35,599 bases of DNA, from NCBI RefSeq assembly GCF_016862555.1, contig NZ_BONE01000080.1, positions 1 to 35,599 of the forward strand, in the 5' to 3' direction. Source of the stretch: Asanoa siamensis. GTDB taxonomy: Bacteria > Actinomycetota > Actinomycetes > Mycobacteriales > Micromonosporaceae. The translations under genes were made by a program, and so were the position numbers. A model generated the notes under the pieces. It made no database searches. It was not told the DNA's origin and saw only the letters and a program-made list of their open reading frames with translations. Below are positions 8,005 through 15,145 of the stretch, one piece after another (the stretch's first letter is position 1; each line of letters begins with the position of its first letter).

Positions 8005-9098
8005 GCGACGACCTCGGCCTCCGCGGCGGCCGCGGCCGCGACCAGCGACGCGTGGGTCGGCGCGTCCGGCACGTCCGCGGGGCGGTTCTTCGCGAACTCC
8101 TCGCGCAGCACCGGCACGACCTCCTCGCCGAGGATGTCGAGCTGCTCCAGCACCACCTTGAGCGGCAGGCCCGCGTGGTCCATCAGGAACAGCTGGCGCT
8201 GGTAGTCGCCGACGTAGTCGCGGAAGCCGAGCGTACGGTCGATGACCTGCTGCGGGCTGCCGACGGTCAGCGGTGTCTCGCGGGTGAAGTCCTCCATCGA
8301 CGGGCCGTGCCCGTACACGGGCGCGTTGTCGAAGTAGGGCCGGAACTCCCGTACCGCGTCCTGGCTGTTCTTCCGCATGAACACCTGACCGCCGAGGCCG
8401 ACGATGGCCTGCTCCGGCGTGCCGTGGCCGTAGTGCGCGTAACGCTCGCGGTAGAGCCCGATCATCCGCTGGGTGTGCTCCTTGGGCCAGAAGATGTGGT
8501 TCGCGAAGAAGCCGTCACCGTAGTAGGCGGCCTGCTCGGCGATCTCCGGGCTGCGGATGGAGCCGTGCCAGACGAACGGGGGCACGCCGTCCAGCGGTCG
8601 CGGCGTCGCGGTGAACGACTGCAGCGGGGTGCGGAACCGGCCCTTCCAGTCGACCACGTCCTCGCGCCAGAGCTGGTGCAGCAGCGCGTAGTTCTCGATG
8701 GCCAGCGGGATGCCGTTACGGATGTCCTGCCCGAACCAGGGGTAGACCGGCCCGGTGTTGCCGCGACCCATCATCAGGTCGACCCGGCCGTCGGCCAGGT
8801 GCTGCAGCATCGCGTAGTCCTCGGCGATCTTCACCGGGTCGTTGGTGGTGATCAGCGTGGTGGCGGTGGAGAGCAGGAGCCTCTCCGTCTTCGCGGCGAT
8901 GTAGCCGAGCATCGTGGTCGGGGACGACGGGACGAACGGCGGGTTGTGGTGCTCACCCGTCGCGAAGACGTCCAGGCCGACCTCCTCCGCCTTCTGCGCG
9001 ATGGTCACCATCGCCTTGATGCGGTCGTTCTCACTGGGGGTCGTGCCGTTGGTCGGGTCCGGCGTCACGTCGCCGACGGTGAAGATCCCGAACTGCAT
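8001..9098 (-). CDS. Luciferase-like flavin-dependent monooxygenase, CE1758 type
   Basis: 365 aa TIM-barrel oxidoreductase of the bacterial luciferase superfamily, using reduced FMN and oxygen. Features include MQFGIFTVGDVT at the N-terminus, AEEVGLDVFATGEHHNPPF, and the flavin-site region DGRVDLMMGRGN. ATG 9098 is chosen because GAGG lies eight bases upstream; a GTG at 9107 also opens the frame. It is the first gene of the minus-strand run and overlaps the FMN reductase gene by four bases. A 17-bp palindrome at 9127-9143 upstream is a likely operator. The likely job is oxidation of a small organic compound; the substrate cannot be read from sequence. Confidence 0.9.
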   Translation of the reverse strand: MQFGIFTVGDVTPDPTNGTTPSENDRIKAMVTIAQKAEEVGLDVFATGEHHNPPFVPSSPTTMLGYIAAKTERLLLSTATTLITTNDPVKIAEDYAMLQHLADGRVDLMMGRGNTGPVYPWFGQDIRNGIPLAIENYALLHQLWREDVVDWKGRFRTPLQSFTATPRPLDGVPPFVWHGSIRSPEIAEQAAYYGDGFFANHIFWPKEHTQRMIGLYRERYAHYGHGTPEQAIVGLGGQVFMRKNSQDAVREFRPYFDNAPVYGHGPSMEDFTRETPLTVGSPQQVIDRTLGFRDYVGDYQRQLFLMDHAGLPLKVVLEQLDILGEEVVPVLREEFAKNRPADVPDAPTHASLVAAAAAAEAEVVA

Positions 9099-9126
9099 AT
9101 CGAACACCTCACTTCGCGGTCGCCAC

Positions 9127-9143
9127 CGTCAACTTATTTGACG
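9127..9143. promoter_or_regulatory. Palindromic operator candidate before the flavin operon
   Basis: CGTCAA at 9127-9132 and TTGACG at 9138-9143 are perfect inverted arms around CTTAT. On the minus strand the site contains TAAGTT (9136-9131), a plausible -10 box, so a bound repressor would cover the promoter. It lies 29 bases before the monooxygenase start codon. The size and shape fit MarR- or TetR-like regulators; no such gene adjoins it. Confidence 0.45.
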
Positions 9144-9167
9144 CCGCAACTATTCCGCCCGGGGAGC

Positions 9168-9611
9168 TTAACGGAGAGGACCGTCACCTTCGTCGTCCGG
9201 ACCGTCGACCACGTGGATCGCGGCTTCCTCCGCGCTGGCACCACCGGCATCGATCCCGGCATCCCACGCTACCGAGTCGGCCTCGACGTCCTCGCCGAAT
9301 CCCTGGTCGTCCTCGACCAGCCGGCCCGCGCGGGGGTCCTGCTCGTAGCCGCGGCGGCTGATCTCGTCCTCGTCGTCCGTGACCTGGGCGTACGGGTCGG
9401 CATCGGGCTCTTCCTGGGCCAGCAGCTGATCCAACGACTCGCCCTGACGCTCCTCGGCCGCCGTGGTGCCGAAGCGGTTGGCGCCGCTCCACCGGTCGGC
9501 CGGCGCGATGCCCACGTCCAGCGGGTCGGACACCAGGTCGTCGTCCAGCGTGTCGGAGGCGTCGAGCACCCCGTCGTCCTCGAGGACCTCGAATTCCGGA
9601 TCTTGGCTCAT
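9168..9611 (-). CDS. DUF5709 family acidic protein
   Basis: 147 aa, strongly acidic and of low complexity in places. It has no signal peptide or membrane segment. The segments SLDQLLAQEEPDADPYAQVTDDEDE and the closing EEAAIHVVDG are the pattern of actinobacterial DUF5709 proteins. ATG 9611 is chosen for the clear ribosome binding site GAGGGG three bases upstream; longer in-frame starts run into the divergent gene. A -10-like TAGGCT (9646-9641, minus) lies about 30 bases upstream. Function is unknown. It ends 69 bases before the monooxygenase start on the same strand, but the palindromic operator between them suggests separate control. Confidence 0.8.
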   Translation of the reverse strand: MSQDPEFEVLEDDGVLDASDTLDDDLVSDPLDVGIAPADRWSGANRFGTTAAEERQGESLDQLLAQEEPDADPYAQVTDDEDEISRRGYEQDPRAGRLVEDDQGFGEDVEADSVAWDAGIDAGGASAEEAAIHVVDGPDDEGDGPLR

Positions 9612-9688
9612 GTTCCCCTCACATAACTCGGTCGGGTGCAAGCCTAGGACCCGCGCTGTCGGCGCCCGCTCCGGTGCGCGGCGTCGGC

Positions 9689-9694
9689 TAGCCT
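9689..9694 (+). promoter_or_regulatory. -10 box of a leaderless promoter
   Basis: TAGCCT lies six bases before the GTG at 9701, with no ribosome binding site between. This is the geometry of leaderless transcription, in which the mRNA begins at the start codon. No convincing -35 box is visible. Confidence 0.5.
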
Positions 9695-9700
9695 GCCCCA

Positions 9701-11395
9701 GTGATTCGAGCGATACGTCCGCTTTTGCGAGTAACACGAGCAGTACCCGGATTGGTGTGGTTGATCCTTGTGCTGCACGTGGCGGTCGCGCTCGGTCAGA
9801 CCGCGATCTTCCCGAACTTCCGCTCGCCGGACGAGCGGCAGCACGTCGACCTGATCGTCGCGGTCGAGCAGGGCCGCGCCTGGCCGTGGCCGGATCCCGG
9901 CACCCTCGCGACCTCCGCCGGGAGCGGCGCGGGCGGCTTCACCCGGTCGCAGCGGATCAACGGGCCGTTGCACCTGGCCGACCAGGACGTGCCGGCGCGC
10001 GCGGATCGCCCCTCGTTCGACGCGGCCGGTGGCGTGGCGCCCGCCGAGAAGGTGCCGGCCAACCAGCTCATCCAGCACCCGCCGCTGTACTACGCGCTCG
10101 GCGCCGCCGCGCTCGCGCTGGTGCCGGGCTGGGAGCGGATCCCGTTCGACCTCACCTACCTGGCGCTGCGCTGGTGGAACGTGCTCTTCGCGGCCGCGCT
10201 GCCGCTGCTGCTGTGGGCGGTGGCGCGGCGGCTGCGGGTGCCGGAGCCGTTGCCGGTGGCCGCGGCGCTGGTGCCGGTCGCGATCCCGGAGCTCACCCAC
10301 ACCGAGTCGGCGGTCAACAACGACAACCTGCTGGTGCTGCTGTTCGCGGTGCTGACCCTGCTCGTGGTGCGGGTGCTGACGGGGGACACGTCGCGGCGCA
10401 CGGCGGTGCTGATCGGCGGGGTCGGCTCGCTCGCGCTGCTCACCAAGGGTTTCGCGCTGCTGGTGCCCTTCTGGGTGGCTCTCGCGTACGCGGTGGTGGC
10501 GCTGCGGCGACGGGATCGCCGGCGTGCTGCCGCGGTGGGTCTCGGCGTCGCCTGGCTGGCCATGCTGCCCGGGCTGGCCTGGTGGATCCACAACCGCATC
10601 GTGTACGGGACGCTGCAGCCGCACGGCCGGTACACGGAGATGCCGGCGCTGGACGCCCGCTTCTCGTTCGCCGAGGGCGGCCTCGGCTGGCTGGCGCGGC
10701 TGCTGGAGCGGATGAACACGCTGTTCTTCGTGCACGACCAGACGGGCGCGCGCACGCACCACTGGCCGTGGAAGGTGGCGCTGCTGGCCGGCCTGCTGCT
10801 GGTCGTCGGGATCGTGCTGACGCTGGCGCTGCGCTCCCTGCCCCGGACCACGACGCTGGTGCTGCTGCTGCCCGCGGCCGGCCTGCTGGCCATCGTGGCG
10901 AAGGGCTCCTACGAACAGTTCGCGGCAAGCCACACCTACGCGGCGATGCAGGGCCGCTACCTGTACGGCGGCCTGATCGGCCTGGCGGTCGTGGCCCTGG
11001 CGGCGGCGTCCCGCCTCCCGGCCGCCTGGCGCCGCGCGATCCCGCTCGCACTCCTGCTCTTCGCCGCGGTGATCCAGTTGGTCTACGTGGCCTACACGGT
11101 GGACCTGTTCTGGACCCCGGCGGACGGCGACCGCACGGCGGTGCCCGGCGCCATCGCCTCCTGGTACGCCCTGCCACCCGTGGTGCTGATCCTCCTCCTG
11201 GCCACCGTCGTGGCGGCGTTCGCGGCAACGACCGCGGCGACGGTCCGCCTGGCCGCACGCCCGGCCGCGACCACGGGTGGCGCTGCGCAGCCGGACGCGG
11301 CCGCCCTCGAACCCCGCCCCGAACCGAACGATCCGGACCAACCCGGGACCTTCGAACCCGGCACCCTGCCCGCCTCCGACCGGGTCCCGGTCTAG
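9701..11395 (+). CDS. DUF2142-like GT-C membrane glycosyltransferase
   Basis: 564 aa polytopic membrane protein. The first helix (about 17-37) is followed by a loop carrying PDERQH (43-48), the acidic motif after the first helix that marks GT-C enzymes. NQLIQHPPLYYALGA near residue 125 is also typical of DUF2142 and related GT39/ArnT-like proteins. About ten further hydrophobic helices follow, then a proline- and acid-rich cytoplasmic tail of about 50 residues. Such enzymes transfer sugars from polyprenyl-phosphate donors on the outer membrane face. The GTG at 9701 appears leaderless (TAGCCT six bases upstream). It is divergent from the DUF5709 gene, with no sugar-nucleotide genes nearby. Donor and acceptor are unknown. 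Confidence 0.8.
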   Translation: MIRAIRPLLRVTRAVPGLVWLILVLHVAVALGQTAIFPNFRSPDERQHVDLIVAVEQGRAWPWPDPGTLATSAGSGAGGFTRSQRINGPLHLADQDVPARADRPSFDAAGGVAPAEKVPANQLIQHPPLYYALGAAALALVPGWERIPFDLTYLALRWWNVLFAAALPLLLWAVARRLRVPEPLPVAAALVPVAIPELTHTESAVNNDNLLVLLFAVLTLLVVRVLTGDTSRRTAVLIGGVGSLALLTKGFALLVPFWVALAYAVVALRRRDRRRAAAVGLGVAWLAMLPGLAWWIHNRIVYGTLQPHGRYTEMPALDARFSFAEGGLGWLARLLERMNTLFFVHDQTGARTHHWPWKVALLAGLLLVVGIVLTLALRSLPRTTTLVLLLPAAGLLAIVAKGSYEQFAASHTYAAMQGRYLYGGLIGLAVVALAAASRLPAAWRRAIPLALLLFAAVIQLVYVAYTVDLFWTPADGDRTAVPGAIASWYALPPVVLILLLATVVAAFAATTAATVRLAARPAATTGGAAQPDAAALEPRPEPNDPDQPGTFEPGTLPASDRVPV

Positions 11396-11453
11396 CCCAA
11401 CCGGCCCGTCGCGCGGTCGGCGCCCCGCGGCTCGAGGGCGACCATGTCGCCAG

Positions 11454-11523
11454 GCTTTGCTCTGCACCCATATACGCACCGCAGCTCAGAGGGGGTGGTG
11501 CGTATTTGGGTGCAGAGCAAAGC
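11454..11523. repeat. Long palindromic element, 27-base arms
   Basis: Arms 11454-11480 and 11497-11523 are inverted copies with a single mismatch (ATATAC against AAATAC), around a 16-base loop. Each arm contains GCTTTGCTCTGCACCCA. The element is noticeably richer in A+T than its surroundings. It lies between convergent genes, 58 bases after the glycosyltransferase stop, so it could terminate transcription, but it has no U-tract and is far larger than the other hairpins here. It may belong to a dispersed palindromic family; only one copy is in this window. Confidence 0.85.
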
Positions 11524-11706
11524 GACCGCAACACAGGCGCGGTTCTGCGGCCCGGGTCACCCGCTCCGCGTGCCGGGGCCAGCCGCTCTCTACGGGCGGG
11601 ATCTTGGCAGTCGGATGCGCCTAGCGCGACAACAGCGTGCCTAGATCCACTTTGGCGCGCGGGGTGTGCGGTGACCGGGCGCGGACCTGGCAGCGCAGCG
11701 AAGCGG

Positions 11707-11753
11707 AGCGGTGTCTGGCGGGAGCGACGGTCGCAACCGTCGTGGACCCGAGC
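11707..11753 (-). repeat. Dispersed intergenic repeat, copy A
   Basis: On the minus strand this 47-base block matches 23531-23577: ten identical bases (GCTCGGGTCC), a ten-base variable part, then 27 identical bases beginning CGACCGTCGCTCCCGCC. The spacing is the same in both copies. In this copy the variable part helps form a perfect 7-bp hairpin, CGACGGT-TGCG-ACCGTCG. It follows the folD stop codon (11781) by 27 bases in the direction of transcription. The rest of 11524-11780 holds no gene I can support. Confidence 0.75.
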
Positions 11754-11780
11754 CAGGATCCGCCCTATGCCGTGATCGTC

Positions 11781-12638
11781 CTATGCGGTCGCGCGCTCCG
11801 CCGCGGTGACGGCGTTGCGGAACAGCATCGCCACGGTGGTCGGCCCCACCCCGCCCAGCCGTGGCGTGATCGCGCCGGCGACCGCCTCGCAGGATTCGTC
11901 GACGTCGGGCAGCAGGCGCCGGCCCTCGTAGCGGACGCCGCCGCCGATGACCGTCGAGCCTGGACGGACGTGTTCCGGCTGGATGATGCCCGGCACGCCC
12001 GCCGCCGCGACCAGGATCTCGGCGCGCTTCGTGTAGCGCGGCCAGTCCTGGACGCCCGTGTGGACCACCGTCACCGCCGCGTTCGCCGTCGGGCGTTTCT
12101 GGGCCAGCAGCATCGCCAGCGGGCGGCCCAGCGTCGCGCCGCGGCCCAGGATGACCACCTCGCGGCCCGCGACCGGGATGTCGTAGAACGCGAGCAGCGC
12201 CTCGATGCCGGCGGGCGTGCACGGCAGCGGGCCCGGCAGGCCCAGCGCGAGCCGGCCCATGTTGACCGGGTGCATGCCGTCGACGTCCTTGTCGGGGTCC
12301 ATCACGGCCAGCGCCTTGTCGTAGTCGAGATGGCGCGGCACCGGGTGCTGCACCAGCAGGCCGTGCACGGCCGGGTCGGCGCTGAACTCCGCGACCACCC
12401 GCTCGAGCTCCTCCTGCGTGGTGTCGGCGCCCAGGTGCGCGTGCGGCGACACGAAGCCCAGGTCGGCCGCCTGCCGCTGCTTGATGCGGATGTAGCCGGC
12501 GCTCGCGTCGTCGTCACCCACCAGGATGGTCGCGAGCGCGGGTGTGACGCCCTTGTCCTTCAGGACGCGTACGCGGTCGGAGACGTCGGCCAGGATGCTC
12601 TCGGCGACCGGGCCGCCGGGCAGCAGACGTGCGGACAT
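11781..12638 (-). CDS. folD: Methylenetetrahydrofolate dehydrogenase/cyclohydrolase FolD
   Basis: 285 aa bifunctional cytoplasmic enzyme that interconverts 5,10-methylene-, methenyl- and 10-formyl-tetrahydrofolate with NADP, feeding purine and formyl-methionine synthesis. Conserved features: the YxxxK motif Y49-K53 with the catalytic lysine, QHPVPRHLD, DKDVDGMHPVNMG, PCTPAGI, and the nucleotide-binding GRGATLGRPLAMLL. ATG 12638 is chosen for the GGGGGGA ribosome binding site five bases upstream, and it is the usual FolD start. A ZTP riboswitch occupies the leader. The gene is convergent with the glycosyltransferase and followed by repeat copy A. The unusual GRGATLG in place of GRSxxVG is a mild variation. 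Confidence 0.95.
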   Translation of the reverse strand: MSARLLPGGPVAESILADVSDRVRVLKDKGVTPALATILVGDDDASAGYIRIKQRQAADLGFVSPHAHLGADTTQEELERVVAEFSADPAVHGLLVQHPVPRHLDYDKALAVMDPDKDVDGMHPVNMGRLALGLPGPLPCTPAGIEALLAFYDIPVAGREVVILGRGATLGRPLAMLLAQKRPTANAAVTVVHTGVQDWPRYTKRAEILVAAAGVPGIIQPEHVRPGSTVIGGGVRYEGRRLLPDVDESCEAVAGAITPRLGGVGPTTVAMLFRNAVTAAERATA

Positions 12639-12657
12639 GAAAATCCCCCCTCGACCC

Positions 12658-12740
12658 GTGGCACCCAGGCGGTCGATGCCCACGGAGCGGGCTCCCCGAT
12701 GGTCGTTGCCATCCTCGTTGCCGCCAGTCGCGTTCTCGCC
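12658..12740 (-). promoter_or_regulatory. ZTP (pfl) riboswitch controlling folD
   Basis: Reading the minus strand, the 5' part contains GCGACTGGCGG, followed by ATCGGGGAGCC, a GCCC/GGGC stem, and the hallmark CATCGACCGCCTGGGTGCC. GGCGG (12725-12721) is complementary to CCGCC (12672-12668), which forms the pseudoknot expected of the ZTP class. The aptamer ends about eight bases before the folD ribosome binding site. ZTP/ZMP binding signals 10-formyl-folate shortage and switches on one-carbon genes. I see no clear terminator, so control of ribosome access is likely. Confidence 0.9.
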
Positions 12741-12762
12741 TCAAGCATGCCAGAACCGGTTT

Positions 12763-14154
12763 CTAGGACACCCGATCGAGGGTGGCCCGGAGCACAGCCA
12801 CGGCCGGTTCGATCTCGCTGTCGGCGAGGTTGCCGTAGCCCAGCACCAGCACAGGGGTGGGTGTGACCGGCGGCACGGCCCGGTAGTCGTCGAGCGCCAT
12901 CAGGCTCAGCCCGGCCCGGGCCGCGGCGCGGACCACCGCCGGCGCGTCGACCCCGGACGGGAGGCGGAGCAGCACGTGCAGGCCGGCCGCGGTGCCGTCG
13001 ACCGCGCCCTCGGGGACGGCCCGGGCCAGGGCGGCGAGGAGCAGGTCCCGGCGGGTACGGAAGCGGCGGCGGGCCGCCCGCAGGTGGGCGTCGTACCAGC
13101 CGCGGTCGACGAAGGTGGCCAGCGCGAGCTGGTCGAGCACCGGCGGGGCCGCTGTGACCGGGTCGGCGGCCGCGGCCAGCACCCCGGGGGCGACCAGCCA
13201 GCCGAGGCCCAGCGCGGGGGAGAGCGTCTTGCTGACCGACCCGAGCAGCGCCACCCGGCCGGGGTCCAGGCCCTGCATCGCCGCGATCGGGCGGCGGTCG
13301 TAGCGGAACTCGGCGTCGTAGTCGTCCTCCACCACGAAACCGTCGACCGCCCGGGCCCAGCGCAGCAGGGCGGCCCGCCGCGCCGGGGAGAGCACGGTGC
13401 CGCTGGGGAACTGGTGTGCCGCCCCGACCACCACCGCGCGGACCCCGTCCAGCCCGTCCACCCGCAGGCCCTCGGCGTCGACCGGGACCGGGCGCACCGC
13501 GACGCCCGCGCCCTCGACCGCCGCGCGCAGGCGGGGCCAGCCGGGCTCCTCGACGGCGACCGCGTCGACCCCGAGCCGGCGCAGCGCCCGTGCGATCCGG
13601 GCCACGCCGTCGGTGATCCCGGCGCAGATCGTCACCGTGTCCGGCGTGGCGACGGCGCCGCGGGAGCGCCGCAGATATTCGGCGATCGTCCGGCGTGCGG
13701 CGGGGTGGCCGCGCGGGTCGGGCAGGCCCAGGTCGGCGACCGAGACGGTGCGGGTGACGGCGCCGACCGCGTCCGCCCAGCGGCGGCGCGGGAAGGCCCG
13801 CACGTCGGGCAGGCCGGGTGCGAGGTCGTACCGGGCGGCCGGTGCGCGCGGTCGCGGTGGGCGGGTGCCGCGGGGCGGGTCGTCCGGCGTCCAGGCCACC
13901 CGGGTGGCCGAGCCGACGCGGGCGGCCAGGTAGCCCTCGGTGACGAGCTGGCCGTACGCCTCCGTGACCACCCAGCGCGAGCAGCCCAGCTCCTCCGCCA
14001 GGGCCCGGCTGGGCGGCACCGCGGCGCCGGTCGGCAGGCGGCCGTCCCGGATCGCGGCGCGCAGGGCCCGGGCCAGGCGCTGGTGCGCGGGGCCCGCGCC
14101 GGGGGCCAGGTCGAGCAGCGTCGCCCACGCCAGATTGGTCTGGAAATCCACCAC
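12763..14154 (-). CDS. MocR-family regulator (GntR HTH fused to aminotransferase-like domain)
   Basis: 463 aa. N-terminal GntR winged helix (about residues 20-85: LARALRAAIRDGRLPTGAAVPPSRALAEELGCSRWVVTEAYGQL) followed by a PLP-dependent aminotransferase fold. The PLP lysine lies in SVSKTLSPALGLGW, and VVEDDYDAEFRYDRRP is the characteristic MocR segment. GTG 14154 is chosen because a -10-like TACGCT lies eight bases upstream and the protein then begins with the familiar VDFQTNLAWATLLDL; an ATG at 14202 would overlap the divergent gene. Such proteins sense PLP or amines and often act on the divergent neighbour, here an aldo/keto reductase. Its end abuts the folD leader. Confidence 0.92.
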   Translation of the reverse strand: MVDFQTNLAWATLLDLAPGAGPAHQRLARALRAAIRDGRLPTGAAVPPSRALAEELGCSRWVVTEAYGQLVTEGYLAARVGSATRVAWTPDDPPRGTRPPRPRAPAARYDLAPGLPDVRAFPRRRWADAVGAVTRTVSVADLGLPDPRGHPAARRTIAEYLRRSRGAVATPDTVTICAGITDGVARIARALRRLGVDAVAVEEPGWPRLRAAVEGAGVAVRPVPVDAEGLRVDGLDGVRAVVVGAAHQFPSGTVLSPARRAALLRWARAVDGFVVEDDYDAEFRYDRRPIAAMQGLDPGRVALLGSVSKTLSPALGLGWLVAPGVLAAAADPVTAAPPVLDQLALATFVDRGWYDAHLRAARRRFRTRRDLLLAALARAVPEGAVDGTAAGLHVLLRLPSGVDAPAVVRAAARAGLSLMALDDYRAVPPVTPTPVLVLGYGNLADSEIEPAVAVLRATLDRVS

Positions 14155-14162
14155 GAGATTGG

Positions 14163-14193
14163 AGCGTACGGCCTGACCGATCGTCACTAGCGT
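14163..14193. promoter_or_regulatory. Divergent, overlapping leaderless promoters (MocR / aldo-keto reductase)
   Basis: TACGCT (14168-14163, minus) lies eight bases before the MocR GTG, and TAGCGT (14188-14193, plus) lies seven bases before the reductase ATG. Only 46 bases separate the two start codons. The imperfect inverted repeat TGAC-N5-GTCA at 14174-14186 lies between them and is a weak operator candidate. A regulator bound here would affect both genes. Confidence 0.45.
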
Positions 14194-14200
14194 CGATCCC

Positions 14201-15142
14201 ATGATGGATCACCTCGTACTCGGCGCGATGATGTTCGGCACGACCACCGACGAGGAGCGCGCGTTCGCGATCCTCGACCGCTTCGTCGATGCCGGCGGCC
14301 GCTGGATCGACACCGCCAACTGCTACGCGTTCTGGGCCGACCCGAGCGGCTTCGGCGGCCAGAGCGAGGCCCTGCTCGGCCGCTGGCTGGCGAGCCGGCC
14401 GGGCGTCCGCGATCGGGTCGCGATCAGCACGAAGGTCGGCTGCGAGCCGCTGGAGGCGGGTCGCTTCCCGGAGACCGCGGAGGGGCTCGCGCCGCAGACG
14501 ATCAAGAACGGGATCGAGGGCAGCCTGCGCCGGCTCGGCACCGACCGGGTCGAGATGTACTGGGCGCACAAGGACTTCCGGCGTACGGACGTCGACGAGA
14601 CCGTGGCCGCGTTCGGTGAGCTCGTGGCGGCGGGCCTGGTGGACCGGCTGGGCTGCTCCAACTTCGCGGCCTGGCGGCTGGAGCGGTTCCGCCGGGCCGC
14701 CGCGGACGCCGGGGTGCCCGGCTTCACGGCGGTGCAGCAGCACCACACCTACCTGCACCCGCGACCGGACACCCGGCCGACGGTGGTGCACCGCTTCGGT
14801 TTCCTGAACGACGAGCTGGTCTCCTATGTGGAGAGCCACGACGATGTCGCGATCTGGTCCTACACGCCGTTGCTGTCCGGCGCCTACACGCGGGCCGACA
14901 AGCCGCTGGCGCCGGAGTACGCGCACCCGGGCACCACGCGCCGGCTGGCGGCCCTGGATGCGGTGGCGGCGGAGACCGGCGCGACCCGCAACCAGGTCGT
15001 GCTGGCCTGGCTGACCGGCGCCCGGCCCGCGGTGGCGCCGATCGTGGGCCCGAGCACGGTGGCCCAGCTCGACGAGGCGATCGAGGCGATGTCGCTGTCG
15101 TTGACGGCCGCGCAACGGTCCCTTCTGGACAGCGCGGCGTAG
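14201..15142 (+). CDS. Aldo/keto reductase
   Basis: 313 aa TIM-barrel NADPH-dependent oxidoreductase. The AKR catalytic tetrad is complete: D37, Y42, K78 and H123 (in YWAHKD). The C-terminal part carries GPSTVAQLDEAIEAM, typical for NADP binding. ATG 14201 appears leaderless (TAGCGT seven bases upstream); a second ATG follows immediately. It is divergent from a MocR regulator, so the regulator may control it. Some aldo/keto reductases act on pyridoxal and MocR proteins sense PLP, so a vitamin B6 link is possible but unproven. It ends three bases before the convergent NmrA-type gene, with no room for a terminator. Confidence 0.92.
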   Translation: MMDHLVLGAMMFGTTTDEERAFAILDRFVDAGGRWIDTANCYAFWADPSGFGGQSEALLGRWLASRPGVRDRVAISTKVGCEPLEAGRFPETAEGLAPQTIKNGIEGSLRRLGTDRVEMYWAHKDFRRTDVDETVAAFGELVAAGLVDRLGCSNFAAWRLERFRRAAADAGVPGFTAVQQHHTYLHPRPDTRPTVVHRFGFLNDELVSYVESHDDVAIWSYTPLLSGAYTRADKPLAPEYAHPGTTRRLAALDAVAAETGATRNQVVLAWLTGARPAVAPIVGPSTVAQLDEAIEAMSLSLTAAQRSLLDSAA

Positions 15143-15145
15143 GGC

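Noticed and set aside
11454-11523. CRISPR or IS terminal repeats
   Set aside because: Only one inverted pair with a 16-base loop exists; there are no regular spacers, no transposase and no target-site duplication.
11524-11780. Possible small gene or tRNA between the palindrome and folD
   Set aside because: No frame has a ribosome binding site with consistent codon bias, and no cloverleaf with a TTCGA-type arm could be found; only the repeat is supported.
12560-15115. 851-aa minus-strand frame across folD, MocR and the aldo/keto reductase
   Set aside because: It overlaps three well-supported genes and the ZTP riboswitch and has shadow-like composition.
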